64,000 nt of DNA from Streptococcus rubneri (GCF_004785935.1 NZ_SRRP01000001.1:558001-622000); one strand, 5' to 3'; shown: positions 1 to 7,905, counted from the first letter of the stretch. Numbers and translations: made by a program. Notes: generated by a model not told the origin, from the sequence alone.

Positions 1-812
1 GAGAGGACATAAACACCCTTATTGGCATCGGAAGCCATCACTTCTGCTGGAATTGGGAAGTGATTTCCAAGGTAACCCAATCCAATATACAAAATACTAA
101 AGCCAATGGCTACAACGATGCCAACAATCCAGATCGTTTTAATGTATTCTTTCTTGCTGGTGAAACCAAGTTGATTAAGAGTAGTCACTGCGATGACGCT
201 AAAGGCTACTGAAGCAAGAGCATCCAAGGTGTTATACCCTTCAAGGAAACCTTGACCAAAGGCAGATGCTTGGTAGGCTTCTGTTGCCACTTGAGGCGCG
301 TTTCCGCTGTACTTGAGAGCACCAAGGACAACGAGGACAACGATCAAGATAGCAAAGACAGGTGTTAAAATCCGACCAATACTATCTAGGATTTTAGAAG
401 GGTACAAGGCAATCAAATAGGCTAAACAAAAATAAACTAAGGTAAAGACAAAGAGACTCAGTCTACCACTTGATTGTCCTAACAATGGAGCGATCCCAAC
501 CTCATAGGAAACAGTAGCTGTTCTTGGAATAGCAAAGAAGGGACCAATAGACAGATACAAGGCTACCAGATAAACGATGGCAAACCAAGGAGCAATTTTT
601 CGTGAAATCTCATGGATATACCCTTTAGGATTGAGTGTACCAACAATCAAGGTAATAATCGCAATCCCTACTCCTGATAAGACAAATCCAGCAATAGCTG
701 GCCAAAAATGGCTACCCGATTGGGCACCTAGTGCAGGCGGAAAGATTAAGTTTCCTGCACCGAAGAAAATACCAAATAACAGTAAACCTGTTAAGGAACC
801 TTTTCGTAACAT
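1..812 (-). CDS. brnQ: Branched-chain amino acid:cation symporter BrnQ (3' part outside window)
   Basis: Membrane carrier of the LIVCS family that imports leucine, isoleucine and valine with Na+ or H+. The start is ATG at 812-810, preceded by GGAG. The first 30 residues carry the family hallmark FGIFFGAGNLIFPP, followed by alternating hydrophobic segments typical of this 12-TM family. About 270 codons are visible and the frame is still open at base 1, so the C-terminal third or more lies outside the window. It is transcribed from its own promoter (843-871), divergently from the Ltp lipoprotein gene. Assignment is confident from the N-terminal motif; substrate preference is inferred from the family. 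Confidence 0.9.
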   Translation of the reverse strand, partial: MLRKGSLTGLLLFGIFFGAGNLIFPPALGAQSGSHFWPAIAGFVLSGVGIAIITLIVGTLNPKGYIHEISRKIAPWFAIVYLVALYLSIGPFFAIPRTATVSYEVGIAPLLGQSSGRLSLFVFTLVYFCLAYLIALYPSKILDSIGRILTPVFAILIVVLVVLGALKYSGNAPQVATEAYQASAFGQGFLEGYNTLDALASVAFSVIAVTTLNQLGFTSKKEYIKTIWIVGIVVAIGFSILYIGLGYLGNHFPIPAEVMASDANKGVYVL

Positions 813-842
813 ATGTTCTCCTTTTTATGTTGAATCTTTTCT

Positions 843-871
843 AGTATAACAGCTTTCATCCTCCGTAGCAA
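843..871 (-). promoter_or_regulatory. brnQ promoter, possible CodY-like site adjoining
   Basis: On the minus strand TTGCTA (871-866) and an extended -10 TGTTATACT (hexamer 848-843) are separated by 17 bases, about 30 bases before the brnQ start. AATTCAGTAAAAATT (887-873), just upstream, matches the CodY consensus AATTTTCWGAAAATT at 11 of 15 positions. CodY control of brnQ is known in related bacteria, but this match is weak and only suggestive. Confidence 0.6.
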
Positions 872-1182
872 TAATTTTTACTGAATTTATGTCATTTAAC
901 ATAAAGCTACTGGAAGACCCATCTAGCATTTCTGCTTTTCTTAATCTTTCCTAGGTTACTTAATGAGATTAGTCATCTACTGAATTTCCTATTCCAATAA
1001 TGACTCGCTTCCTCTTCCTTGCCCCGCATAGCTTTAAATTGATTTGAACCTTGTGACTTTTAAAAATAACAGAAAGATATCTAGGTGGGATTGCTTTTAA
1101 AAACCTTCTATATTAAAATGGTATTAAACTAAAGAAATGTGCCAAAAATGAATGGCATTAAAATTAGAAAGAAGGACCTCTC
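872..1182. other. Intergenic region between brnQ and the Ltp gene, no gene seen
   Basis: AT-rich divergent intergenic stretch with no coding sequence that I can support. A plausible plus-strand promoter for the lipoprotein is TTGCTT (1091-1096), 17 bases, TAAAAT (1114-1119). The rest shows no convincing repeat, RNA or relic. Confidence 0.5.
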
Positions 1183-1773
1183 ATGAAGAAACTAATCACC
1201 CTTGCCCTTGTGAGTTTGTCTACAATTTCCCTGACTGCTTGTGTTATCAAACCTGTTAGCAAGAATGATTCGTCATCATCAGAAGCAAAAATGGAACAAA
1301 AAACATCAGCTTCAAGTAAAGAAAGCTTATCAACTGGCTATAAAAATGCCCTTGAACAAGCGAAGTATTATCTAGAGATATTCCCATCCTCCAAAGAAGG
1401 ACTCAAAAAAAAATTGATTGAATCTGAGGAATTTTCAAAAGATGAAGTACAAGCTGCGATAGATGAAATTACTGATGAGGTTGATTGGAAGGCTAACGCC
1501 GTTAAAAAGGCAGAAACGTATCTAAAGACTGTCCATTTTTCTAAATATAAACTCCTGAGTCATCTTAGTGGCTATGAAAAATTCACCCAAGAAGAAGCAG
1601 CCTACGCAGTAGAACATGTTAAAGCTGATTGGAACTTGCAAGCCTTAGAGAAAGCGAGGGACTTTCGAAAATATGGGAATCGTTCTCCTGAAGAAATAAA
1701 GAAAAGATTAGTAGAATTTGAATATTTCACAGAACAGGAAGCTAACTACGCTATAGAGCATCTAGATCAATAA
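1183..1773 (+). CDS. Ltp-family (PF07553) surface lipoprotein, possible superinfection-exclusion protein
   Basis: Secreted lipoprotein of 196 residues. A lipoprotein signal with lipobox LTAC places the lipid-modified Cys at residue 20, followed by a Ser/Lys-rich linker. Three copies of a roughly 45-residue helical module follow, each with the pattern A-L-x-x-A-x-x-Y near its start and F-x-x-x-E-A-x-x-A-(I/V)-(D/E) near its end (about residues 52-95, 102-145 and 148-195). This is the repeated helix-turn-helix module of 'host cell surface-exposed lipoprotein' Ltp, the phage TP-J34 protein that blocks phage DNA injection. The architecture is seen in the sequence. The exclusion role is an inference, because chromosomal members are also common and uncharacterised. 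No other phage genes are nearby. It has an AAGGA-type RBS and its own terminator, so it is monocistronic. Confidence 0.75.
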   Translation: MKKLITLALVSLSTISLTACVIKPVSKNDSSSSEAKMEQKTSASSKESLSTGYKNALEQAKYYLEIFPSSKEGLKKKLIESEEFSKDEVQAAIDEITDEVDWKANAVKKAETYLKTVHFSKYKLLSHLSGYEKFTQEEAAYAVEHVKADWNLQALEKARDFRKYGNRSPEEIKKRLVEFEYFTEQEANYAIEHLDQ

Positions 1774-1802
1774 AAAAAGCAGAGAGAAATCTCTGTTTTT
1801 TT
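1774..1802 (+). terminator. Rho-independent terminator of the Ltp gene
   Basis: Inverted repeat CAGAGA-GAAA-TCTCTG followed by seven T residues, directly after the stop codon. Confidence 0.85.
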
Positions 1803-1840
1803 CTGGATTATTTATGCTTTCTAGATGAGTAAATAAATAG

Positions 1841-1866
1841 CCAAAGGTCTATGGTGCGACCTTTGG
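1841..1866. terminator. Hairpin between convergent genes
   Basis: Nine-base stem CCAAAGGTC/GACCTTTGG between the Ltp gene and the GNAT gene, which converge. The U tracts on either side are imperfect, so it is a probable rather than certain terminator for the GNAT transcript. Confidence 0.5.
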
Positions 1867-1903
1867 TTGCTTTCTGATGTTTTTGTATATAAAGGGGTTA
1901 TTT

Positions 1904-2458
1904 CTAATGATCACTAAAGCGTCTGTATTCAATCCGGAAATCAAAGTAATTCTCTGCTTGCAGTTTATGGAAGATGTCCCGATAAGCCTCTTCATCAAAT
2001 TGATCGCCTCGATAAAGAATCTCAAAACTCAGGTCATCGTATTCTAAAAAGGCATTGGCTGATTTGAAGCCGTTCCGCAAATAGAAGTCCATTCGAGCCC
2101 GTCGTTGTTCTAGATTATCACATTCTTCATCCAATCGCTCAACTTCTAAGAGCATGGTCCGTTGGTAAAACTCGACTAATTTTTCAATAATTTCTTGACC
2201 ATAGCCGTGGCTTCGTAAGTGTGGCATAATGGCAAAGAAGCTGACGTAAAAGGCCTTGGCATTTGAAATAGCAAAGGCAAACCCGACAAATTCTTCCTCA
2301 TTATAAAAAGCAAAAAAATGAGCATCATCATTATCCGTATAGCGTAAAAACTCCGATAAAGGAATCCGTTCCTCTTCAGGGAATGCCTCGGTATTCAACC
2401 GCTCGACCTTATCCAGATCTGGGAACGTTTCAGTGATTAATTGGCTGGTTAAGCGCAT
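1904..2458 (-). CDS. GNAT-family N-acetyltransferase
   Basis: Predicted cytoplasmic acetyl-CoA-dependent N-acetyltransferase of 184 residues. The GNAT fold is recognisable from strand 4 (about residues 68-80, YVSFFAIMPHLRSHGYGQEI) with the acetyl-CoA pyrophosphate loop variant R-S-x-G-Y-G, and from the later Y-x-R-x-G-F motif (FYLRNGF). The substrate cannot be read from the sequence. It is a single gene with an RBS (GGAGG, four bases from ATG) and a strong promoter that overlaps a cre-like site. It is transcribed divergently from the MATE exporter. Confidence 0.8.
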   Translation of the reverse strand: MRLTSQLITETFPDLDKVERLNTEAFPEEERIPLSEFLRYTDNDDAHFFAFYNEEEFVGFAFAISNAKAFYVSFFAIMPHLRSHGYGQEIIEKLVEFYQRTMLLEVERLDEECDNLEQRRARMDFYLRNGFKSANAFLEYDDLSFEILYRGDQFDEEAYRDIFHKLQAENYFDFRIEYRRFSDH

Positions 2459-2479
2459 AAAGCCTCCATTTCTGCTTCG

Positions 2480-2508
2480 ATTATATCAGAAATTCAAAGC
2501 GCTTTCAA
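2480..2508 (-). promoter_or_regulatory. GNAT gene promoter with overlapping cre-like operator
   Basis: Minus strand TTGAAA (2508-2503), 17-base spacer, TATAAT (2485-2480). TGAAAGCGCTTTGA (2507-2494) overlaps the -35 and matches the CcpA cre consensus TGWAANCGNTNWCA at all but one position. This suggests catabolite repression by promoter occlusion. Confidence 0.65.
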
Positions 2509-2540
2509 GAGAGAGTTCTTGCTACGCTCCTTTTCCCCCC

Positions 2541-2569
2541 TTGTTTGCTGTTTTTAAACTTGTTATAAT
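2541..2569 (+). promoter_or_regulatory. MATE exporter promoter giving a leaderless mRNA
   Basis: TTGTTT (2541-2546), 17 bases, extended -10 TGTTATAAT (hexamer 2564-2569). Seven bases downstream of the -10 lies the A of the ATG at 2576. The predicted transcript therefore starts at or next to the start codon, and no Shine-Dalgarno sequence lies upstream of it. Confidence 0.7.
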
Positions 2570-2575
2570 GGCTGT

Positions 2576-3931
2576 ATGAAAAAGAAAGCCACAGTGGACC
2601 TAGTTCACAGTCCAATCCTCCCTGCTCTTTTGAGCTTTGCCTTTCCTATTTTATTGTCTAACCTCTTTCAGCAATTGTACAATACTGCGGACATTCTCAT
2701 TGTTGGTCGCTTTATAGGGGGACCTGCTCTTGCGGCTGTTGGGGCTACCACTGCAATTTTTGATCTGATTATAGGATTTACCCTAGGTGTTGGTAATGGC
2801 ATGGGCGTTGTCATTGCTCGCTTCTATGGGGCCAGAGATTTTAAAAAAATTAAAGAAGCTGTTGCTGCCACCTGGATCTTGGGGGCTATTCTAAGTAGTC
2901 TAGTGACGCTTCTAGGTTTTTTAGGCCTGTATCCCTTACTGCAACTGTTAGGAACTCCAAAAGAAATTCTCCCACAATCCTATCAATATATTTCTATGAT
3001 TGTCTCCTGTGTAGGTGTTAGCTTTGCCTACAATCTCTTTGCCGGACTACTGAGAGCTATTGGCAATAGTTTAGCAGCATTAGGTTTTCTTCTCTTTTCT
3101 GCTTTGGTTAATATTATTCTGGATCTCCTTTTTATTACTTATCTTCATATGGGGGTTCAATCTGCAGGGTTAGCAACGATTCTCTCTCAAGGTCTTTCAG
3201 CCATTCTCTGCTTCTTTTATATCCGTAAGAAAGCACCTATACTCCTTCCTGAAAGGAAACATTTTAAATGGAACCAGGACCTTTATCTTGATCTACTTGG
3301 TCAAGGATTGGCCATGGGGTTGATGAATTCGCTCGTTTCTATCGGCAGCGTCATTCTTCAATCTTCCGTTAATTCGCTTGGTACTATCATCATCAGTGCA
3401 CAAACAGCTGCTAGACGCATCATGTCTTTTGCCCTGCTACCTCTGGCCTCTATCTCTTCCTCTATCACGACCTTTACTTCGCAAAACTACGGCGCGAAAC
3501 GATCAGATCGAATTGTAAAAGGCATAAGCATCGGAAGTCGACTGGTCATCTTCTGGTCGCTTCTAGTATCCGGCCTGCTCTTCTTATTTAGCGAACGTTT
3601 TGTTTCCTTTATCGCTTCTTCTAGCGATCCTTATTTGATTCAAAATGGAAGTGCATATCTCAAGATTAGTTCGATTTTTTATCCAGTTCTTAGTTTACTT
3701 TTAATCTATCGAAATTGTCTTCAAGGACTTGGACAAAAACTTCTTCCCCTTATTTCCAGTTTTATTGAACTTTTTGGGAAGATTGCTTTTGTTATTCTTA
3801 TTATCCCTCAAACGAGCTATTTAGGAATTATTCTCTGCGAGCCAATTGTATGGATTCTCATGACTCTCCAATTAATCTATTCTCTTTATCATCATCCTGT
3901 CATTCAAGAAGGAAGACGTATCAAAAATTAG
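2576..3931 (+). CDS. MATE-family multidrug/organic cation exporter
   Basis: Integral membrane protein of 451 residues, the usual length for MATE antiporters, which use a Na+ or H+ gradient to export drugs and metabolites. The hydrophobicity pattern supports about 12 segments in two halves. The N-terminal signature is present: P-I-L-P-A-L-L-x-F-A-x-P-I-x-x-x-x-x-x-x-Q-Q-L-Y-N-x-x-D-x-x-x-V-G-R. The second half repeats the pattern around residues 235-300 (A-x-x-R-x-M, S-x-x-x-x-F-x-x-Q-N-Y-G). The start ATG at 2576 fits the family N terminus even though it lacks an RBS, which agrees with leaderless expression. Substrate is unknown. Confidence 0.88.
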   Translation: MKKKATVDLVHSPILPALLSFAFPILLSNLFQQLYNTADILIVGRFIGGPALAAVGATTAIFDLIIGFTLGVGNGMGVVIARFYGARDFKKIKEAVAATWILGAILSSLVTLLGFLGLYPLLQLLGTPKEILPQSYQYISMIVSCVGVSFAYNLFAGLLRAIGNSLAALGFLLFSALVNIILDLLFITYLHMGVQSAGLATILSQGLSAILCFFYIRKKAPILLPERKHFKWNQDLYLDLLGQGLAMGLMNSLVSIGSVILQSSVNSLGTIIISAQTAARRIMSFALLPLASISSSITTFTSQNYGAKRSDRIVKGISIGSRLVIFWSLLVSGLLFLFSERFVSFIASSSDPYLIQNGSAYLKISSIFYPVLSLLLIYRNCLQGLGQKLLPLISSFIELFGKIAFVILIIPQTSYLGIILCEPIVWILMTLQLIYSLYHHPVIQEGRRIKN

Positions 3932-4139
3932 GATGACTTGCGCCATAGACTTGTCTTTCCTTTCAATGATGATTGCTGGTGTATAAGCTAGCCAAACAAT
4001 TTGCTAGAGCCAAAATCCTGTCATTGTGCATATAGGGATGATAGTTTTGCTTGTTTGGGTAGATCTGGTTTGATCGCATATTTTTGTAATGTCTGAAGGC
4101 CATTCAGTAGTTTTAGACGAGCCAAAGACTTATTTATTC
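3932..4139. other. Noncoding stretch without recognised function
   Basis: About 200 bases between the MATE gene and a pair of hairpins. It has stop codons in all frames and shows no convincing gene, RNA family or transposon end. Short coding-like runs on the minus strand could be a gene relic, but I could not match them to anything. Confidence 0.35.
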
Positions 4140-4167
4140 AGAGGACCGATTTGGCCCTCTTTTTTTT
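4140..4167 (+). terminator. Rho-independent terminator (plus strand)
   Basis: Stem AGAGG/CCTCT with an inner CC/GG pair, followed by eight T residues. It ends transcription arriving from the MATE gene side. Confidence 0.75.
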
Positions 4168-4203
4168 CAGTTGGATTTCCGTTTTATCAATTATAAATAC
4201 AAT

Positions 4204-4231
4204 AAAAAGAGAGCGATGATTCTCTCTTTTT
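4204..4231. terminator. Bidirectional terminator after the ABC exporter operon
   Basis: Perfect ten-base inverted repeat AAAAAGAGAG/CTCTCTTTTT with an eight-base loop, eight bases past the stop of the minus-strand ABC gene. It has A and T flanks on both strands. Confidence 0.85.
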
Positions 4232-4239
4232 GATGTTGC

Positions 4240-6024
4240 TTATGATCCTGCTTCTTCTTTTTTAGAAAACTGACTGGTGTATAATTCATAGTAGAAACCT
4301 TTTGAAGCTAATAGCGATTCATGGTTTCCTTGTTCAATAATTTGGCCTTCTTTGAGAACTAAGATCTTGTCTGCTTCTTGAATAGTAGACAAGCGGTGGG
4401 CAATGACAAAGCTGGTCCGCCCCTTCATCAAATTCTTCATAGCCTTTTGAATCAAGAGTTCCAGACGCGTATCAACTGAAGAGGTCGCTTCATCTAAAAT
4501 CAAAATTTTAGGATCAGCTAGAAGGGCACGCGCAATGGTTAACAACTGCTTCTGTCCCAAAGAGATATTACTAGACTCCTGGTTCATCTCCATATTGTAG
4601 CCCCCCGGAAGGGTCCGGATAAAGTGGTCAACATTGGCAGCCTTGGTAGCAGTGACAATTTCTTCATCTGTAGCATCTAAATTTCCAAAACGAAGGTTTT
4701 CTTTAATGGTCCCTTCGTAGAGCCAAGCATCTTGTAGAACCATCCCAAACTGCTTGCGATAGTCTTGGCGAGATAAATCACGAATGTCGTAACCATCAAC
4801 CGTAATAGATCCCTTAGTCACATCGTAGAAACGCATAAGAAGATTAATCAGGGTCGTTTTCCCTGCTCCTGTCGGACCAACAATGGCCACCATCTCCCCA
4901 GGATTGACCTCAAGGTTAAAATCACGGATCAAGGGTTTATTCTCCACATACTGGAAATCAACATGATTGAAACTAACCTGTCCGGTGAGATCCTTTTTAA
5001 GGGCTTCATTCTTACCAAGCACTTCGTCTGGCTCGTCTAAGACCTGGAAGACCCGATCGAGTGAGGACTTAGCGCTTTGCAGTGTACTGGCCAACTGACT
5101 AAGGTTTTGAATCGGTTGATTGATCTGCCAGACATACTGGACATAGGCCTGCATGTTTCCGACTGTGAGTCGTCCTGTTAGGACTTGTAGTGCCCCTACA
5201 AGAGCAACTAGAAGATAGGTAAGATCGGAAATGGCGTTTAGAACCGGCATCATGAGTCCAGAGATGAAATTCGCTTTAAATCCCACTTTCTGCAGTCGCC
5301 GAGTAATTTCGCGGAAGTCTTCCTGTGACGATTCTTCTCGCACGTAAAGTTTTAAAACGTTAAAACCACTTAAATTTTCCTGAACAAACCCATTTAATGC
5401 TCCAAGCGCATCAGCTTGTTGCTTAAAGTAAGGCTGGGATTTCTTCATAATGAACTGAGCGCCAAAGAAGGTAATGGGAATAGATCCTATCACGATTAAC
5501 CCAAGGGTTAAGTTGAGATAGAGGACCATAGCAATGACCAGAATAAGGGTGAAAATAGCATTCACAATCTGTAAGAAGGACTGTTGCAAGGCATTGGATA
5601 CTGTCTCAACATCACTTGTAAAACGACCGAGAAGGTCTCCGAATTGGTGCTTATCAAAGTAAGAAACTGGGATGCGGTTGATTTTTTCAGATAAATCATT
5701 GCGCATATCCTCGATTGTACTTTGGACGGCATTGGTCATATAGTAATTAGAAAAATAGGATCCTAGTTCGTAGAGTACTCCACGGAAGAGATAAATAATC
5801 ATGACCCAACCAACATAACTAGCGTTGATCTGTGCCCCTGGCACTCCTTTCATCATATCTGTCAGGTTAGCAGTTAATTCCGTAATGGCGAGGCCTAGGA
5901 TATAAGGTTCAACTACACTCATGACTACACTCAGAATTTTAAGAAGAGTGGCGAAAATAACGGCATAGCGATAGGTTTTTAAGTAGCCCCAAAGGCGTAC
6001 AAAACTTGAACGTTTTTCTTTCAT
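4240..6024 (-). CDS. ABC multidrug exporter half-transporter, canonical-NBD subunit (PatB/LmrD/BmrC class)
   Basis: Membrane half-transporter of 594 residues: an N-terminal six-helix exporter domain (about 15-325) and a C-terminal nucleotide-binding domain. Walker A is GPTGAGKTT, Walker B ends ILILDEATSS with the catalytic Glu, and the switch His is in IAHRLSTI. The ABC signature is atypical: it reads ISLGQ instead of LSGGQ. It lies 12 bases downstream of a partner half-transporter and is clearly its heterodimer mate. The two subunits would build one competent and one degenerate ATP site. Such heterodimers (LmrCD, BmrCD, PatAB, TM287/288) export drugs. The exact substrate is not readable here. 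The start has a GGAGGAGG RBS. Confidence 0.88.
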   Translation of the reverse strand: MKEKRSSFVRLWGYLKTYRYAVIFATLLKILSVVMSVVEPYILGLAITELTANLTDMMKGVPGAQINASYVGWVMIIYLFRGVLYELGSYFSNYYMTNAVQSTIEDMRNDLSEKINRIPVSYFDKHQFGDLLGRFTSDVETVSNALQQSFLQIVNAIFTLILVIAMVLYLNLTLGLIVIGSIPITFFGAQFIMKKSQPYFKQQADALGALNGFVQENLSGFNVLKLYVREESSQEDFREITRRLQKVGFKANFISGLMMPVLNAISDLTYLLVALVGALQVLTGRLTVGNMQAYVQYVWQINQPIQNLSQLASTLQSAKSSLDRVFQVLDEPDEVLGKNEALKKDLTGQVSFNHVDFQYVENKPLIRDFNLEVNPGEMVAIVGPTGAGKTTLINLLMRFYDVTKGSITVDGYDIRDLSRQDYRKQFGMVLQDAWLYEGTIKENLRFGNLDATDEEIVTATKAANVDHFIRTLPGGYNMEMNQESSNISLGQKQLLTIARALLADPKILILDEATSSVDTRLELLIQKAMKNLMKGRTSFVIAHRLSTIQEADKILVLKEGQIIEQGNHESLLASKGFYYELYTSQFSKKEEAGS

Positions 6025-6036
6025 TTTCTCCTCCTC

Positions 6037-7773
6037 CTATTCTTCTGTCAGTGATTGATTGTTCAATTGAGAACGGGCAATCTCGCTGTAGATTTCATTG
6101 GATTCTAGAAGTTCTTCGTGGGTTCCACGACCGACGATTTCCCCATGATCCAAGACGATAATTTGATCCGCGTCCATAATCGTACCAACCCGTTGGGCTA
6201 CGATCAAGACGGTCGCATCTCCTGTTACTTCTTTGAGACGTTTCCTAAGAGTTGCATCTGTCTTATAGTCAAGAGCCGAGAAGGAATCATCAAAGATATA
6301 GATGTCCGGTTCCTTAACGACCGCACGCGCAATGGAGAGACGTTGCTTCTGTCCCCCAGATAAGTTGCTTCCGCCTTCAGCAAGATGAGTCTCAAACTGT
6401 TCTTCCTTGCTCTCGATAAACTCCTTGGCTTGGGCCACATCTGCCGCTTTGTCTAGCTCTTCTATACTCGCATCTTCCTTCCCATAGCGAAGGTTTTCAG
6501 CAATAGTACCTGTAAAGAGCAAGGCTTTCTGTGGAATGAAACCAATTTTATGGCGCAAGGCTTTGAGGTTAAAATCTCGCACATCCACTCCGTCGACTAG
6601 TATTTTCCCTAAGGTTACATCGTAGAAACGTGGAATGAGCTGGACGAGAGAGGACTTACCAGAACCAGTCGATCCGATAAAGGCAATGGTCTCCCCTGGC
6701 TTAGCCTTAAAGGAAATATTGTGAAGGACAGGATTCTCTGTTTCACCAGGATAGGCAAAAGTAACATTATCAAACTCCAGATAGCCCTTGGTTTCAGTCT
6801 CTGTAATCCCGTTTTCATTTGGATCGATAGAAATGGGCATGTCCATGATTTCCTTCAAACGTTGGCTTGAAACAGCTGTTCGTGGGTACATAGTGAAGAG
6901 ATTGGCTAGGAATAAGAAGGATAGCAAAGCATGGAAACTGTATTCGATAAAAGCGACTAGATTCCCGATTTCTAAGCTTCCATCCCCTAGAGGATCCAAG
7001 GCAAACCACACAATGGCTACAATCATAGCGATGATGATTTGAACAAAAAGTGGCTCGGTCAAACCAGTTAATTTGAAGAGTTTATTGGAATTATCAGCGT
7101 AGACCGCATTGGCTTGGCCAAATCTGATCTCCTGGAATTCCTCACGTGCAAAAGCTCGAATAACTCGAAGTCCCGTAAGGTTTTCACGAGCATACTGATT
7201 TAGGCGATCCAGGGTTTCCTGTTGCTTCTCTGACAAAGGCTTGGTTTTTGTAGCTACATACCAGACGACCACTGCTAAGAAAGGAACTGAAACAGCAACA
7301 ATCCAGGCCAAAGAAGGACTGGTCTGAAGAATCAAGAGGACACTTGAAACCATCATGATGGGAGTAATGACTCCAAGCTTTAACATCTGATCGGAAAATT
7401 GCATCAAGACAAAGGCGTCAGACGTCATGCGCGTCACCAAGGAAGAGACACCAATCTTTTCGTACTCATGATGAGAATATTCCTGAAGTTTCTCATAAAG
7501 GTCATTTCGCATATCCATGACCATAGTTGTGGTAAGCTTCCCAACAGCGTAGGCTAAAACGATTCGACCTAGAATCCCGACAATGATCACTCCGAACATG
7601 ACCCAGGCCCAAAAATAAACCCGGTCGATATTTCTAGGATTGATCCCTTCATCGATCATGCGAGCAAGAACTGTTGGTAAACCGAGGTTTACCACTACGA
7701 AAAAGATGGCTGCTGTTAAATTTAAACATAGCCAATTTGGATATTTTTTTAAATAGGACCAAATATATCCCAT
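6037..7773 (-). CDS. ABC multidrug exporter half-transporter, degenerate-NBD subunit (PatA/LmrC/BmrD class)
   Basis: Half-transporter of 578 residues. I place the start at ATG 7773 because GGGAGGAG lies just upstream of it; a longer frame from TTG 7794 would put this RBS inside the gene. Domain order is six membrane helices (about 10-310), then an NBD. Walker A GSTGSGKSS and signature LSGGQ are normal, but Walker B ends IYIFDDSFSA (Asp replaces the catalytic Glu) and the switch His is Gln (IVAQRVGTI). The altered Walker B and H-loop pair with the partner's altered signature in the same composite site. Expression appears governed by the leader-peptide attenuator immediately upstream. Confidence 0.88.
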   Translation of the reverse strand: MGYIWSYLKKYPNWLCLNLTAAIFFVVVNLGLPTVLARMIDEGINPRNIDRVYFWAWVMFGVIIVGILGRIVLAYAVGKLTTTMVMDMRNDLYEKLQEYSHHEYEKIGVSSLVTRMTSDAFVLMQFSDQMLKLGVITPIMMVSSVLLILQTSPSLAWIVAVSVPFLAVVVWYVATKTKPLSEKQQETLDRLNQYARENLTGLRVIRAFAREEFQEIRFGQANAVYADNSNKLFKLTGLTEPLFVQIIIAMIVAIVWFALDPLGDGSLEIGNLVAFIEYSFHALLSFLFLANLFTMYPRTAVSSQRLKEIMDMPISIDPNENGITETETKGYLEFDNVTFAYPGETENPVLHNISFKAKPGETIAFIGSTGSGKSSLVQLIPRFYDVTLGKILVDGVDVRDFNLKALRHKIGFIPQKALLFTGTIAENLRYGKEDASIEELDKAADVAQAKEFIESKEEQFETHLAEGGSNLSGGQKQRLSIARAVVKEPDIYIFDDSFSALDYKTDATLRKRLKEVTGDATVLIVAQRVGTIMDADQIIVLDHGEIVGRGTHEELLESNEIYSEIARSQLNNQSLTEE

Positions 7774-7795
7774 AACTTTCTCCTCCCTATACAAT

Positions 7796-7820
7796 AAAAA
7801 AGCACCCTCAAGTACTTTTT
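7796..7820 (-). terminator. Attenuator hairpin in the ABC exporter leader
   Basis: On the minus strand AAAAAGTAC and GGTGCTTTTTT form an intrinsic terminator that ends about 20 bases before the first ABC gene. The upstream arm can instead pair with GTGCTTTC inside the leader ORF, giving two mutually exclusive structures. An attenuator controls the pneumococcal PatAB exporter, which is a good precedent. Confidence 0.7.
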
Positions 7821-7828
7821 AAACTATT

Positions 7829-7843
7829 CTAGAAAGCACGCAT
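7829..7843 (-). CDS. Four-codon leader peptide (Met-Arg-Ala-Phe)
   Basis: ATG-CGT-GCT-TTC-TAG, preceded by tandem Shine-Dalgarno sequences (AAGGAG and AAGGAGG, 7857-7845). Its codons contain one arm of the alternative hairpin described for the attenuator. Ribosome occupancy of this mini-ORF would decide between terminator and antiterminator. Translation is inferred from position and RBS only. Confidence 0.5.
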   Translation of the reverse strand: MRAF

Positions 7844-7869
7844 GCCTCCTTCTCCTTCAATTCATCCTT

Positions 7870-7898
7870 ATTATATCAGATCCCTAGGAGGCTCGCAA
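7870..7898 (-). promoter_or_regulatory. ABC exporter operon promoter
   Basis: TTGCGA (7898-7893), 17-base spacer, TATAAT (7875-7870). The predicted start near 7863 leaves a leader of about 90 bases holding the mini-ORF and attenuator. Confidence 0.8.
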
Positions 7899-7905
7899 GA
7901 AATAA

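Noticed and set aside
873-887. CodY operator before brnQ
   Set aside because: Only 11 of 15 positions match in an AT-rich region; kept as a remark in the promoter entry but not claimed.
3932-4139. Relic of an IS transposase on the minus strand
   Set aside because: Short coding-like runs exist, but I could not match them to a transposase motif and no terminal repeats were seen.
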